Of a stretch of DNA of 64,000 nucleotides, positions 43,117-50,749 are shown piece after piece (positions within the stretch are counted from its first letter, which is position 1; each line of letters starts with the position of its first letter). The position numbers were made by a program, and so were the translations under genes. The notes beneath the pieces were generated by a model that was given only the letters and a program-made list of their open reading frames with translations, was not told the origin of the DNA and ran no database searches. Source of the DNA: a virus; the IMG/VR virus record IMGVR_UViG_3300021180_000005, positions 39,650-103,649 of that record. One strand, written 5' to 3'.

Positions 43117-43601
43117 TTACAGCTTATACTGACGGTGCCTGTCGCCTTACCAATCCCGGTCTTTGTAGCTGTGCGTGGGTTTTGTATGACTCATCGGTGC
43201 CTTACTATGAGCTATCAGAAGCAACCTACTTAGGACCAGAAATGCATACTAATAACTATGCAGAGTACCAAGCCCTGCTAAAACTGCTAAGGTACCTGCA
43301 TACGAATGGTTTCACAAACGTAGTGATACACACTGACTCAACTCTGGTCGCTAATCAGGTAAATCAGAAATGGTCAGCGAACAACAATCCCGAACTAAAA
43401 AAGTTTATGGTGGAAGCCTACGGACTTCTTACAGTCGGAAGCCACAGGTTGCTACATGTGTTTGGTCACGGTAAAAATCTTAGTGAAACACACAACAAAG
43501 GAAACGGCAGAGCGGATCAACTGTGCAACGAAATACTAGATGTACATATGGAGGAGTACTATGCAGACACTAAAAACATTATTAATCGCCCTACGGCTTA
43601 A
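43113..43601 (+). CDS. Ribonuclease H (type I)
   Basis: 162 residues. RNase HI motifs in order: ITAYTDGAC (D7), NNYAEYQALLKLL (E51), VIHTDSTLVANQ (D75) and GHGKNLSETHNKGNGRAD (D135, with the preceding His loop). It degrades RNA in RNA-DNA hybrids, for example Okazaki primers, and fits the polymerase operon. Its ATG overlaps the previous stop. Confidence 0.88.
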   Translation: MITAYTDGACRLTNPGLCSCAWVLYDSSVPYYELSEATYLGPEMHTNNYAEYQALLKLLRYLHTNGFTNVVIHTDSTLVANQVNQKWSANNNPELKKFMVEAYGLLTVGSHRLLHVFGHGKNLSETHNKGNGRADQLCNEILDVHMEEYYADTKNIINRPTA

Positions 43602-44100
43602 ACTGAGACCATATTGGCTGGTCGCAAAACGCGACCTCAAGACCCTGTTCACTGCTTGTCAAAAATGCAAAGCCCTAGGCGTATACCCATGCAGCATCGC
43701 AGGGTGTGTCCCTCTCTGCACGTCGTGTCAGCGCGAGGAGAGTATTAGATTGGACATGCGACTGCGTATGGATAAGGCAGAAGCAGCATTACGCTTGAAA
43801 GAGTCTGTGTGGCTGGCTTCACAACGCAGAGAAGACTTGATTATTCTCACAGCATCAATTCTCTATACTGCATGCCCTGCAATCACCGAAGCACCACAAG
43901 CCGTAGCTAAAGCTATGGAGATCGAAGGAGAGGTAAAGCGCCATCTTAGGGAAAAAGAGCGTAGAGATTTGCCTGCAGACTTCAGGGATCATCTACCATC
44001 TGCGTTGCAGTATGCTAAAGATAGACTTGCAGCGGCACAACCGGATATCATAACAGGGAAAACTATACCGGGAGAAGTATGGCCGTACCCGGAAAAATAA
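43561..44100 (+). CDS. Zinc-binding helical protein, unknown
   Basis: 179 residues from the ATG at 43561, which has GGAGGAG upstream and overlaps the RNase H end by 41 nt. CQKCKALGVYPCSIAGC followed by CTSCQREES suggests a zinc cluster; the remainder is helical and basic-acidic (RMDKAEAALRLKES, EGEVKRHLREKERRD). Near the end of the replication operon. No family recognised. Confidence 0.6.
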   Translation: MQTLKTLLIALRLKLRPYWLVAKRDLKTLFTACQKCKALGVYPCSIAGCVPLCTSCQREESIRLDMRLRMDKAEAALRLKESVWLASQRREDLIILTASILYTACPAITEAPQAVAKAMEIEGEVKRHLREKERRDLPADFRDHLPSALQYAKDRLAAAQPDIITGKTIPGEVWPYPEK

Positions 44101-44110
44101 AGGAGAACCT

Positions 44111-44290
44111 ATGACAGTTGTACGCGATATACTTATAAAAGCAATAGCAAGTATTGATAGTGGCATTGCTGAGCAAGACCGTTACAGGCAAAGCTCCTTG
44201 AGAGACGCTGAGCAAAACACAAAGCGCATGTATGCATTGCAAGAGGAGAAGCGAGAGCTAGAAGAAACTATGCGAACGCTTCATCTTTAA
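44111..44290 (+). CDS. Small helical protein, unknown
   Basis: 59 residues, start ATG 44111 after AAGGAGAACCT. Begins TVVRDILIKAIASIDSG and ends in a charged helix (QEEKREL EETMRTLHL). Last gene before the strong terminator at 44330. Confidence 0.55.
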   Translation: MTVVRDILIKAIASIDSGIAEQDRYRQSSLRDAEQNTKRMYALQEEKRELEETMRTLHL

Positions 44291-44329
44291 TGACATTCAA
44301 GACAACACAACCTAAATGACCTGAAGCTT

Positions 44330-44386
44330 GCCCCATGGGTGGAGAGCGTTCTCACGAACGCCGCACCTATGGGGCTATTTTTTTTT
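44330..44386 (+). terminator. Strong intrinsic terminator
   Basis: Outer stem GCCCCATGGGTG (44330-44341) with CACCTATGGGGC (44364-44375, one G-U), inner stem GCGTTC/GAACGC (44346-44361), then TATTTTTTTTT. Ends the polymerase operon transcript. Confidence 0.9.
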
Positions 44387-44973
44387 GTCGTAATGTTTCC
44401 ATGATGGAACTATATTGACGGCCCGAACGTGCTAGGCTCTCGCCGCGCATTCTGCCTCAAAGAACAAGCGACCTCGTCGCAATCTTTCGAAATTTTCTCA
44501 GCGTCTCCCGCGCACAAAGTGGTGTTCAGGATTCCTAGGCGTTCACGTTGCATGAACAAAGGCGATTGCTGAACAAAGTGCAGGTACTTATGCATAAGTG
44601 TTGACGTTTTGTACTCACAACGGGTACGACTGTGCTCAATCTAGGTACAGGCGCTATTCCGCCTAAGGGATTGCTAGGCGCTTTATAGCCTAGGCTCTAT
44701 CAGGGCGCGGTTTAGCGATAGCCCATAGCGTATACCCACGGTATGCAGAGCTGGATCCCGGCAAACCACCATGTTACCGCTCAGGAACATTCCCCTTAGT
44801 TTGTAAGGGGATTGTGCAGTATATTACTGTACGGGAACATTGCCATGATCTATTTTTATGTCACTTTAACCCTGCTGGGCAAATGTGTAGTATACATCAC
44901 TTTGCGCTAGGTTCCGCAAGTTCGTGAGCCCACGCGGTGTGCGGAGATTAGGCCTAGTATTCTCCGCAAATTA
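44387..44973. other. Non-coding region after the replication operon
   Basis: No credible gene on either strand. It holds a weak promoter-like pair (TTGACG 44601-44606 and TACGAC 44625-44630, 18-bp spacer), a hairpin CCCCTTA/TAAGGGG (44792-44810), a CAGTA/ACTG-type hairpin soon after, GGAACATT twice (about 44783 and 44833), and one GTTACC (44773). Small RNA or replication/regulatory sites are possible. Confidence 0.4.
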
Positions 44974-45594
44974 TTATGAGCATTCTTCTCGTAAGCAGTC
45001 TAGACACATACCACAGTTGTTACAAGGTTTATTCCAATGTCGCAAATACTTAGCAGCGGCTTCACATCTATCAGGTGATTCCTTGGCAAAGCCTATTAAT
45101 GAATTGCAGTAGTTACATAACAGTCCGCGTGGTAAAGGTGGTTCTATATGCTTGTGGTCTGCATGGGGAGTTGCTATAAATGTCTCTCGGCATATCGCAC
45201 AGCGGTTGTTTTGTTCTTGCAGTGTGGTATCATAGCGTTCTAGGGTCCAGCCTTTAGACTTTAACCGCTCCGCTTTCTTGGCTGTGGGATATTTAGAGTA
45301 ATGTTTTTCTCTGTGTTGCTTTTTCTTAGCTTTGCACTTAGCGGCGTATTCAGGGTCCGCCATGCGTCTAGCTTTACGGGCCTTACGCGCTGCTGCTCGT
45401 CTTGTACGGGCCTCTTCTGGGTGTTCTAGTGCCCACTGTCTTGCACGCTCTATGCTTAAGGAATTCCACCTTGCTTTGCTGTTCAAATCTCGTTGATGTT
45501 GCCATGTGGCATACCTTTCGTCGCTAGCTTTGCGTTGGTCAGTGGTCATCAAAGCGTTAGCCTTGGCATTCCAGTAGCTTTTTAATCTTGGCAT
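44974..45594 (-). CDS. Endonuclease VII-family homing endonuclease
   Basis: 206 residues from the ATG at 45594 (AGGAG four nt upstream). The N-terminal half is Lys/Arg/Ala-rich (ARTRRAAARKARKARRMADP), likely DNA-binding. HNH core: NNRCAICRETFIATPHADHK, RGLLCNYCNSLIGFAKESPD; a C-terminal CNNCGMCLDCLREEC adds a zinc cluster. Opposes the plus-strand genes around it; its own promoter lies at 45617-45645. No pseudoknot leader is visible here. Confidence 0.85.
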   Translation of the reverse strand: MPRLKSYWNAKANALMTTDQRKASDERYATWQHQRDLNSKARWNSLSIERARQWALEHPEEARTRRAAARKARKARRMADPEYAAKCKAKKKQHREKHYSKYPTAKKAERLKSKGWTLERYDTTLQEQNNRCAICRETFIATPHADHKHIEPPLPRGLLCNYCNSLIGFAKESPDRCEAAAKYLRHWNKPCNNCGMCLDCLREECS

Positions 45595-45616
45595 AAATCT
45601 CCTAGGTACTGTAATC

Positions 45617-45645
45617 AGTATATCACATATAGGTACACTTGTCAA
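45617..45645 (-). promoter_or_regulatory. Sigma70-type promoter for the 44974-45594 endonuclease
   Basis: Minus strand: TTGACA (45640-45645), 17-bp spacer, TATACT (45617-45622). Perfect -35 and near-perfect -10. Confidence 0.8.
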
Positions 45646-46257
45646 GATGTTTTCCGTGCCTATGGAACCCCGGTGGATAAAGCGATGCCCGAGCTTCTGG
45701 GAGGACCCAAAAACAGGGGTACGCCTCCGGGTAAATCTTCGCCATAGATTCGCCTTTGCTTCGCCCTGTCCTTCGCCTTTCCTTCGCGGTTACCAGTTCG
45801 AAGTTCGAAGGTTACCTCCAAGAGTTCGCTATATGTTCGCCTAGCCTGACCATGGATCCACAACGCACGCGCACAGGGAGCGTACACGTCCGGCGCAATG
45901 ACCAGTAGTGTATAGAGGACAGAGACCAGCAGAGCGCTTAGCGGATCGCCTTGCATTTACAATGCGTTAGCCTAGCAGTGGTTATGCTAAGTGCTTGACA
46001 ACATTGCAATGCGGTTGTTAAGTTCAGGTGCCATGGGAACTGCATAGCACAGAGCGTCGGGTACTGGCGGCTTAGTAAATGCAAAGCTATGTCCTTGGTA
46101 TGTGCATGGAAATACTAAGGGTTAGCTACGAATGTCCTTAGCAGTGAGCTAAGCATTACCATATCTTAAGGTGTGTTATGGTAAACACACTGTATGCCAC
46201 ACAGTATAAACCTAGGCATTTGCAGGCTTTATTTATAACAGGAAGGTCTCATAGGCC
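45646..46257. repeat. Non-coding region with TTCGCC repeats and hairpins
   Basis: No credible gene. Between about 45735 and 45842 the short element TTCGC(C) recurs six times or more at irregular short spacing, followed by two GTTCGAA units framed by two GGTTACC copies. Between 46154 and 46215 several small inverted repeats occur: TACCATA/TATGGTA, GTGTGTT/AACACAC, ACTGT/ACAGT. A replication origin or regulatory array is a reasonable possibility. Confidence 0.45.
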
Positions 46258-46494
46258 ATGTCCTTAGAGATTCGCTCTGTAATGGCTCAGGAACGCAAAG
46301 AACGGCTATTCGGTACATGGTTGAGGCATGGTATATCCGTAGCGGACTGCTGTGCTCCTGTCTCTGTGTTCTCCTCTATACAGGCACTCCCAGTCATGGG
46401 CGCGATTCCGTACGCATTGCGTACGCTTAGGTCCGTGCTTGCCTACCTGCTTGGGGAACTCTGTTGTTCAACAAAGTGTAGCCTAGTTCCATAA
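46258..46494 (+). CDS. Uncertain ORF
   Basis: 78 codons, with AGGAAGG 11 nt before the ATG. Composition is unremarkable (SLEIRSVMAQERKERLFGTW at the start, a hydrophobic second half). The 3' end lies antisense to the GIY-YIG gene, which may be the only reason the frame is open. Low confidence. Confidence 0.25.
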   Translation: MSLEIRSVMAQERKERLFGTWLRHGISVADCCAPVSVFSSIQALPVMGAIPYALRTLRSVLAYLLGELCCSTKCSLVP

Positions 46495-46732
46495 GCCTAG
46501 CTATTACTCGCCTCTCGGCTTTGAGAGCGCTTTGCATGTCCGGCTGAGTCTCCATAGTGACCATCATTGGTTTATTGTCACATGCTCTCAACTCCTTGTA
46601 TCTAAGGAGGACTTTGCCGAACGATCCGCCATGCAAGTGCTCATGCTGCCTTCTCTTCAGGTTCTGTGTACTTCCAACACAGTAGAACCTGTAGTCTCTG
46701 GGATCGACCAGAGCGTATATTGTGTAAGTCAT
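46427..46732 (-). CDS. GIY-YIG homing endonuclease
   Basis: 101 residues from the ATG at 46732. The family core is at the start: YTIYALVDPRDYRFYCVGST followed by NLKRRQHEHLHGG with the catalytic Arg, and ALKAERRVIARLMELGYTLLN with the conserved Glu. No DNA-binding extension is present, so target recognition may be minimal. It has its own promoter (46752-46780) facing against the plus-strand block. Confidence 0.8.
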   Translation of the reverse strand: MTYTIYALVDPRDYRFYCVGSTQNLKRRQHEHLHGGSFGKVLLRYKELRACDNKPMMVTMETQPDMQSALKAERRVIARLMELGYTLLNNRVPQAGRQART

Positions 46733-46751
46733 TAATTGTCCTCTACTTACA

Positions 46752-46780
46752 ACTATATCACAACAAAGGTTTGAAGTCAA
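46752..46780 (-). promoter_or_regulatory. Sigma70-type promoter for the GIY-YIG gene
   Basis: Minus strand: TTGACT (46775-46780), 17-bp spacer, TATAGT (46752-46757). The start codon follows about 20 nt after the -10. Confidence 0.7.
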
Positions 46781-46849
46781 GTTCAGGAACACATAATGGG
46801 TGCAAATGGGCGCACTATTGGGTTTATGATCACATTGAATAGCACTATG

Positions 46850-46892
46850 GCCCTTAAGAGCACTTTATCGGTCATAATGTGCCCTTAAGAGC
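46850..46892 (+). repeat. Direct repeat GCCCTTAAGAGC, two copies
   Basis: Identical 12-mers at 46850-46861 and 46881-46892, 31 bp apart (three helical turns), about 40 b upstream of the promoter at 46932. Candidate activator or repressor sites. Confidence 0.5.
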
Positions 46893-46931
46893 GTATCTTT
46901 CATCTATAAGAAAACAAAGTGATTTTAGGCA

Positions 46932-46960
46932 TTGACAGATTTTTGAATAGAGATTAATAT
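46932..46960 (+). promoter_or_regulatory. Sigma70-type promoter, rightward
   Basis: TTGACA (46932-46937), 17-bp spacer, TAATAT (46955-46960). Starts the second rightward transcription unit, whose first clear gene is 600 nt away. Confidence 0.75.
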
Positions 46961-47589
46961 CAGTTCACGTTAGCAGAGAGCCTTCGGGACGGTCTAACGA
47001 GCAAAGCCGATAAGTCAAGAGGCCTAGCGGGGTTCCCAATAACGCCTACGGGTAGATTAGAGGGAGAACACAAAGGCCAAAGCAAAGCAGACCACAAGGT
47101 CGATTCCGCGCAGCGGGGAGTTCAAGCCATCCGCTAGGCACTAGTAGCAGAGAAGACGCGATGCAGCCGTGAACACTCAGAACTAGCAGCCATTAGTCGA
47201 GAGATGCTGAAGCCCAGTTACACTGGTGAAACAGTAGGCAGATTTAGACAGGCGAGGGGCCAGAGTGGACGCACTAGCAACAACGGCAAAGCACAAACGC
47301 AGAATCGAAGCTACTGAAGACGTGAAGGCCAGACGCATAGCAAACGTCAGGCGCGATAGCGAGGCCGCAGCTGAGCCAACCAAAGAAGCATAACCTTCTG
47401 TTGTCTCATTAAACAAAACCAAGACGCTAACGAGTGAACCTGTGATGAGTGAACCGCCACAAGGCGCGAGAGACCCGCACAGCGAGAGACCCTGAGCGCA
47501 AATATTTAGACTTTGACCAAGAGCATGACTGACTGGTAACAGGAAACGTGCTCTTGGATGAAAGGCTAACAATGGAGGACTGGAACAAC
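46961..47589 (+). ncRNA. Long leader, possible structured RNA
   Basis: About 600 nt between a strong promoter and the first small genes. The predicted transcript opens with a GTTAG/CTAAC hairpin that encloses a C(TTCG)G tetraloop hairpin (about 46970-47000). The strand is purine-rich. A 41-codon GTG-started frame (47269-47394, basic and Ala-rich) and a 16-codon frame (near 47451) are present, but neither is convincing. It could be a regulatory RNA or carry tiny genes. Confidence 0.35.
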
Positions 47590-47757
47590 ATGAAAAAGAC
47601 AAAGGAGAAACCACAACGTGATCCTGCAAATAGAACGTGCCCTGACTGTGTTGAGGAACTGGGCGAGATCATTCCACTTGATATTAACGGAACCTGTTAC
47701 AGCTGTGGATCATGCTTTGGTAAGGCACGATGTAGTGATGCTAGGCGCATTGGCTGA
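47590..47757 (+). CDS. Small zinc-finger protein
   Basis: 55 residues from ATG 47590; another ATG lies at 47572. It contains TCPDCVEELGE and CYSCGSCFGKARC, two cysteine knuckles. First gene in a series of small early genes with overlapping ends. Function unknown. Confidence 0.5.
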   Translation: MKKTKEKPQRDPANRTCPDCVEELGEIIPLDINGTCYSCGSCFGKARCSDARRIG

Positions 47758-47863
47758 AGCAAAGCATTGCGAGCAGTGTGGTGCATGGAGACGTTTTTAT
47801 CAGTGCCTAGAATGTGGCACGAGCCTATGCCGCAAGTGCGGAGAACTTCACGAGGCGCTATGA
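47738..47863 (+). CDS. Small zinc-ribbon protein
   Basis: 41 residues: CEQCGAWRRFYQCLECG and CRKCGELHEAL give three CxxC knuckles. It starts inside the previous gene (20-nt overlap) and its stop overlaps the next start (ATGA). Function unknown. Confidence 0.5.
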   Translation: MLGALAEAKHCEQCGAWRRFYQCLECGTSLCRKCGELHEAL

Positions 47864-47976
47864 CTCTCACGTACGTTGTGCATTACTTCTTCACGTTCAT
47901 ACTACAGCCTGCTGATCTGGTACCACTGGCCTATGTAACGTATAAATGGCTACAGGACAGCACAGAGGAACTATAA
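47860..47976 (+). CDS. Tiny membrane protein
   Basis: 38 residues with one hydrophobic helix (YVVHYFFTFILQPADLVPLA). Start overlaps the previous stop (ATGA). Function unknown; early-expressed small membrane proteins are often involved in host takeover. Confidence 0.45.
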   Translation: MTLTYVVHYFFTFILQPADLVPLAYVTYKWLQDSTEEL

Positions 47977-47986
47977 GGAGACCACC

Positions 47987-48136
47987 ATGCAAGCATCCGA
48001 GTATTTCTCACAGCTACAGCTACGTGAGCGGCAGAGCACTACAGCCACACACAAGCCAAATAAGTCTGAAGTAAAGCAAGCTACGGGCAGTGCGGTAATA
48101 GACTGGCATGCAGACCGTAAGACAGAGCAGGAATAA
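47987..48136 (+). CDS. Small hydrophilic protein, unknown
   Basis: 49 residues, start ATG 47987 after AAGGAGACCACC. Begins MQASEYFSQLQLRERQSTT; charged and without membrane segment. Small-gene cluster member. Confidence 0.5.
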   Translation: MQASEYFSQLQLRERQSTTATHKPNKSEVKQATGSAVIDWHADRKTEQE

Positions 48137-48137
48137 A

Positions 48138-48248
48138 ATGACCAAACAATCACCTGTTAAAGACACAGTCAACAGTGTACTGTACATAGTCATGCTAATT
48201 GCTGGCGTACTTGCTGCTCTCTACATTCATGCTTCAGGTATAAGGTAA
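48138..48248 (+). CDS. Tiny membrane protein
   Basis: 36 residues: short basic N-terminus, then one hydrophobic helix (VLYIVMLIAGVLAALYIHA). One nt after the previous stop. Function unknown. Confidence 0.45.
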   Translation: MTKQSPVKDTVNSVLYIVMLIAGVLAALYIHASGIR

Positions 48249-48252
48249 CATT

Positions 48253-48333
48253 ATGCGAGAAGCCATGTATGAACTAGGTCCATTACTGTTGTGGATCATA
48301 GGCTTTGCTTTGGTAATTCTTTATCTGTCCTAA
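48253..48333 (+). CDS. Tiny membrane protein
   Basis: 26 residues, almost entirely one hydrophobic helix (LGPLLLWIIGFALVILYLS). Only a weak ribosome binding site (AAGGTAAC). Tentative. Confidence 0.35.
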   Translation: MREAMYELGPLLLWIIGFALVILYLS

Positions 48334-48343
48334 GGAGATAGTT

Positions 48344-48502
48344 ATGGAGCAATGGAGAATTATAGAAGGCTTTGAAAGTCACGAAGTTTCTAACCTTGGA
48401 CGTGTACGCAACGTTCGTACTGGACACAAAACATTGTGGGTCAAGTATGGCAATGGTCAACCTATTCAGTTGCATCTGCCATTTGCAAAGGAGACCGCAT
48501 GA
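48344..48502 (+). CDS. NUMOD4-type remnant of an HNH endonuclease
   Basis: 52 residues: WRIIEGFESHEVSNLGRVRN is a NUMOD4 motif, the DNA-binding N-terminus of many HNH endonucleases (compare the full gene at 63389). No nuclease core follows; the protein ends after PFAKETA. A truncated selfish gene or a domesticated DNA-binding peptide. AAGGAG precedes the ATG. Confidence 0.55.
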   Translation: MEQWRIIEGFESHEVSNLGRVRNVRTGHKTLWVKYGNGQPIQLHLPFAKETA

Positions 48503-48756
48503 CAGACACAAAGCTAGACCTTGAGCACATCCGAGAGGTAATGGTCGCCAATATTCGCCCCGGTGATCGTGTGACTATCCTCGTGCCTAGTGGCATCGGA
48601 CGTAACGGTCAGGAGTACAGCGAGCGCACAGGACGCGCCGTTATCTGCTCAGGGACACACGTAGCACTGAACATGGGAGGACGCTACGGTACACCCGGAG
48701 TGGCTACGCCTAAGAACATCGTTCGAGTTAACAGTCGTAAGGATGCTAGACAATGA
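48499..48756 (+). CDS. Small beta-rich protein, unknown
   Basis: 85 residues from ATG 48499 (ATGA overlap with the previous stop). REVMVANIRPGDRVTILVPS, TGRAVICSGTHVALNMGGRY and a C-terminal KNIVRVNS strand suggest a KOW/SH3-like barrel. Overlaps the next endonuclease by 4 nt. No family recognised. Confidence 0.55.
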   Translation: MTDTKLDLEHIREVMVANIRPGDRVTILVPSGIGRNGQEYSERTGRAVICSGTHVALNMGGRYGTPGVATPKNIVRVNSRKDARQ

Positions 48757-49247
48757 AACGCATAGCCCTCTCTCAGCATGGCAAGCACAAAGATAAATAC
48801 TTCGCCATAGTGTCTAATGCAGACTTTGTTAGGGTCAATTGCTTCGCATGGTCTGCTCTCATCAAGAAAGACACGGTATACGCGCAACGTAGTGTTTGGC
48901 ACAAAGATGGAAGTCGAACTGTTGTCATGCTGCATCGTTTCATCATAGGTGCAAAGCCTGCACAACAAGTAGACCACAAAGATGGTAACGGCTTGCACAA
49001 CTGGCGAAGGAACCTACGCAAAGCCACAGCCGCACAGAACCAGCACAACCAAGGTCGCAGAACAGACAATGTGAGCGGCTACAAGGGTGTTTGGTGGGAA
49101 CCAAGAAGGTGTTGTTGGATCACACAGATTCAAGTTCGTAAACGACGTATGTATATAGGATCATTCTCTACTGCACTCAAAGCAGCAAGGGCCTATGATG
49201 CGGCAGCACATAAATACTTTGGTAAATTTGCACGCACAAACTTTTAG
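48753..49247 (+). CDS. HNH-AP2 homing endonuclease
   Basis: 164 residues. HNH core: VVMLHRFIIGAKPAQQVDHK then DGNGLHNWRRNLRKATAAQN; AP2 domain: SGYKGVWWEPRRCCWITQI, YIGSFSTALKAARAYDAAA. This is the intact counterpart of the interrupted gene at 37472-37987. ATGA overlap with the preceding gene. Confidence 0.88.
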   Translation: MKRIALSQHGKHKDKYFAIVSNADFVRVNCFAWSALIKKDTVYAQRSVWHKDGSRTVVMLHRFIIGAKPAQQVDHKDGNGLHNWRRNLRKATAAQNQHNQGRRTDNVSGYKGVWWEPRRCCWITQIQVRKRRMYIGSFSTALKAARAYDAAAHKYFGKFARTNF

Positions 49248-49260
49248 GAGGTTCATTCTA

Positions 49261-49404
49261 GTGAATTACAAAACAGCGTACATACTAGGACAGTTCCTAG
49301 GGATGACACAACTAGTCGAGAAAGAATTAGTAACTCTTGAGCAATTTGCAAAGCGTTGTGTTGAAATTGCCAAGAAGTATGAGACCAGCAAGGAGAACAT
49401 ATGA
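49261..49404 (+). CDS. Small helical protein, GTG start
   Basis: 47 residues from GTG 49261, chosen because GGAGG lies nine nt upstream; no ATG fits. NYKTAYILGQFLGMTQLVEK then a charged helix. Stop overlaps the next ATG (ATGA). Function unknown. Confidence 0.55.
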   Translation: MNYKTAYILGQFLGMTQLVEKELVTLEQFAKRCVEIAKKYETSKENI

Positions 49405-49463
49405 TCGTAGGATTCCTGCTGGGGATAATCTTTACGCTTGTGCTAACACGGAGGGGACGATGA
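49401..49463 (+). CDS. Tiny membrane peptide
   Basis: 20 residues, one hydrophobic helix (IVGFLLGIIFTLVLT) and a basic end. AAGGAG precedes the ATG, and both ends overlap neighbours by 4 nt, which argues that it is translated. Confidence 0.45.
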   Translation: MIVGFLLGIIFTLVLTRRGR

Positions 49464-49648
49464 GTCATTACATCGCGTACATCAATCATCCCTATCGCCG
49501 CATAGAACTAGACGCGGACGATTGTCTATCGGCACGGCATCGCGCAGCAATGCTGCTAGATACCCGACGCGTAGATGCCATAGAGCTAATCCAATGTCCT
49601 GCCAAGCACAACGCACAGGACTTGATCGCAGATACAACGGAGGAATAA
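49460..49648 (+). CDS. Small protein, unknown
   Basis: 62 residues from ATG 49460 (coupled to the previous stop). SHYIAYINHPYRRIELDADD and ARHRAAMLLDTRRVDAIELI indicate a small alpha/beta fold. Function unknown. Confidence 0.55.
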   Translation: MSHYIAYINHPYRRIELDADDCLSARHRAAMLLDTRRVDAIELIQCPAKHNAQDLIADTTEE

Positions 49649-49852
49649 ATGGAGGAACGATTTTCTTTCGCTGATTCCCCTACAGGCTTGGAGCATGCCT
49701 TTACTACGACCTTGGCATTGCGACGGTTTGGCTTTGCTGTGCGCCTCGAAACGCATACGCAGACTGTAGGCAAGCAGACCTTTACGCTTCACACTGTACA
49801 CGCCACGCCGCCAGCGCGGCCTAACCGCAAGGAGCGAGGTGCATGTGTCTAA
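49649..49852 (+). CDS. Small protein, unknown
   Basis: 67 residues, with ACGGAGG upstream. Beta-type content (HAFTTTLALRRFGFAVRLET, KQTFTLHTVHATPP). Part of the small-gene chain. Function unknown. Confidence 0.5.
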   Translation: MEERFSFADSPTGLEHAFTTTLALRRFGFAVRLETHTQTVGKQTFTLHTVHATPPARPNRKERGACV

Positions 49853-50060
49853 ACTAACTGGAAGTTCAACGGAGTGCCCACATTGCCATGCAAACCTAAT
49901 AGGGACACCAATACCGGAAGCGTCCCGGTCCTCGTTTGGTGGTGCTACTCACTTCCTTAGGGTCATTGGAATAGAGAAAAGGGATGATGATTACATATCG
50001 GCATATCAATACCCCGACTGTGGCGCAGAGGATTCTAGATTTAACAAGGAGACCGCATGA
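49845..50060 (+). CDS. Small zinc-ribbon-like protein
   Basis: 71 residues from a GTG start at 49845 (AAGGAG ten nt upstream). CPHCHANLIG and YPDCGAEDS suggest a zinc ribbon. It overlaps the previous gene by 8 nt and the next by 4 nt. Function unknown. Confidence 0.5.
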   Translation: MSKLTGSSTECPHCHANLIGTPIPEASRSSFGGATHFLRVIGIEKRDDDYISAYQYPDCGAEDSRFNKETA

Positions 50061-50686
50061 CATATATCGACAACTGGTCCTATGATGAATGCCCGGAAAT
50101 GGACGTGGATTATCCCTATGATCCTGAAGTAGATGACGCCGCGCACAGTCACGAATACAAGAAGCATTGTGTGTGTGGTACTGCAACGTACGAGGACGCA
50201 ATTGGTCAAACCCGTAACTGGGATAACTACACTCGCCACGTTTGCAGCAACGAGATATCAATGGAAGAAGTTCTGGGGAAACCCAAGGAGAACACAATGA
50301 ACAATATCGTTAAGTTCGTACCTCGTCCTAAGAGCGAGCCCAGCGGTATTTCCGCATTCACCCTTAAAGTTGGAGAATATGGGCGCGTCGTTGGGGCTGG
50401 TAGCTATGCAGGCCACATTGTTTTGAAGGCGCGTGAATACGTCGTTGATATTACCAACCCAAACAACATATGGTTGGTCAACGACTTCACTGCTCCATAT
50501 GTGGAAACGCTGAAGACTGGTGATAGGCTGGAGATCACGCTTGGCTTCACCTCAGAGTTTGTGGAGCGTATTGCCAAGATGGCGAAAGAAAATAAGATCA
50601 ACGCCATCAAAGAAGTTCGCACTGTCACCGACTGGGGCTTGAAAGAATCGAAGGAATACGTCGAGTCTTTGTTGCTCCCTTTCTAA
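50057..50686 (+). CDS. Protein with ribosomal L7/L12 C-terminal-like domain
   Basis: 209 residues. The N-terminal 75 are acidic with a possible HCVCGTATYED zinc loop; an internal ATG at 50297 with AAGGAG upstream could give a second, shorter product of 129 residues. The middle is beta-rich (FTLKVGEYGRVVGAGSYAGH). The last 35 residues (NKINAIKEVRTVTDWGLKES) follow the L7/L12 C-terminal pattern of IKxVR followed by GLKEAK, the surface that contacts translation factors on the ribosome. A host-translation link is inferred. Confidence 0.6.
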   Translation: MTYIDNWSYDECPEMDVDYPYDPEVDDAAHSHEYKKHCVCGTATYEDAIGQTRNWDNYTRHVCSNEISMEEVLGKPKENTMNNIVKFVPRPKSEPSGISAFTLKVGEYGRVVGAGSYAGHIVLKAREYVVDITNPNNIWLVNDFTAPYVETLKTGDRLEITLGFTSEFVERIAKMAKENKINAIKEVRTVTDWGLKESKEYVESLLLPF

Positions 50687-50749
50687 TGCACGCATCCAGC
50701 GCACGAACCTGTAAGCCGTGCGCTGTATTGTGTACATCAGGAGATCATT

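Noticed and set aside
45738-45842. TTCGCC repeats as a CRISPR array
   Set aside because: Units are 5-6 nt at irregular short spacing; no 25-40 nt repeats with spacers and no cas genes.
47183-47672. Minus-strand open frames in the leader region
   Set aside because: Cys/Ser/Leu-rich, no ribosome binding site, arise from the purine-rich plus strand.
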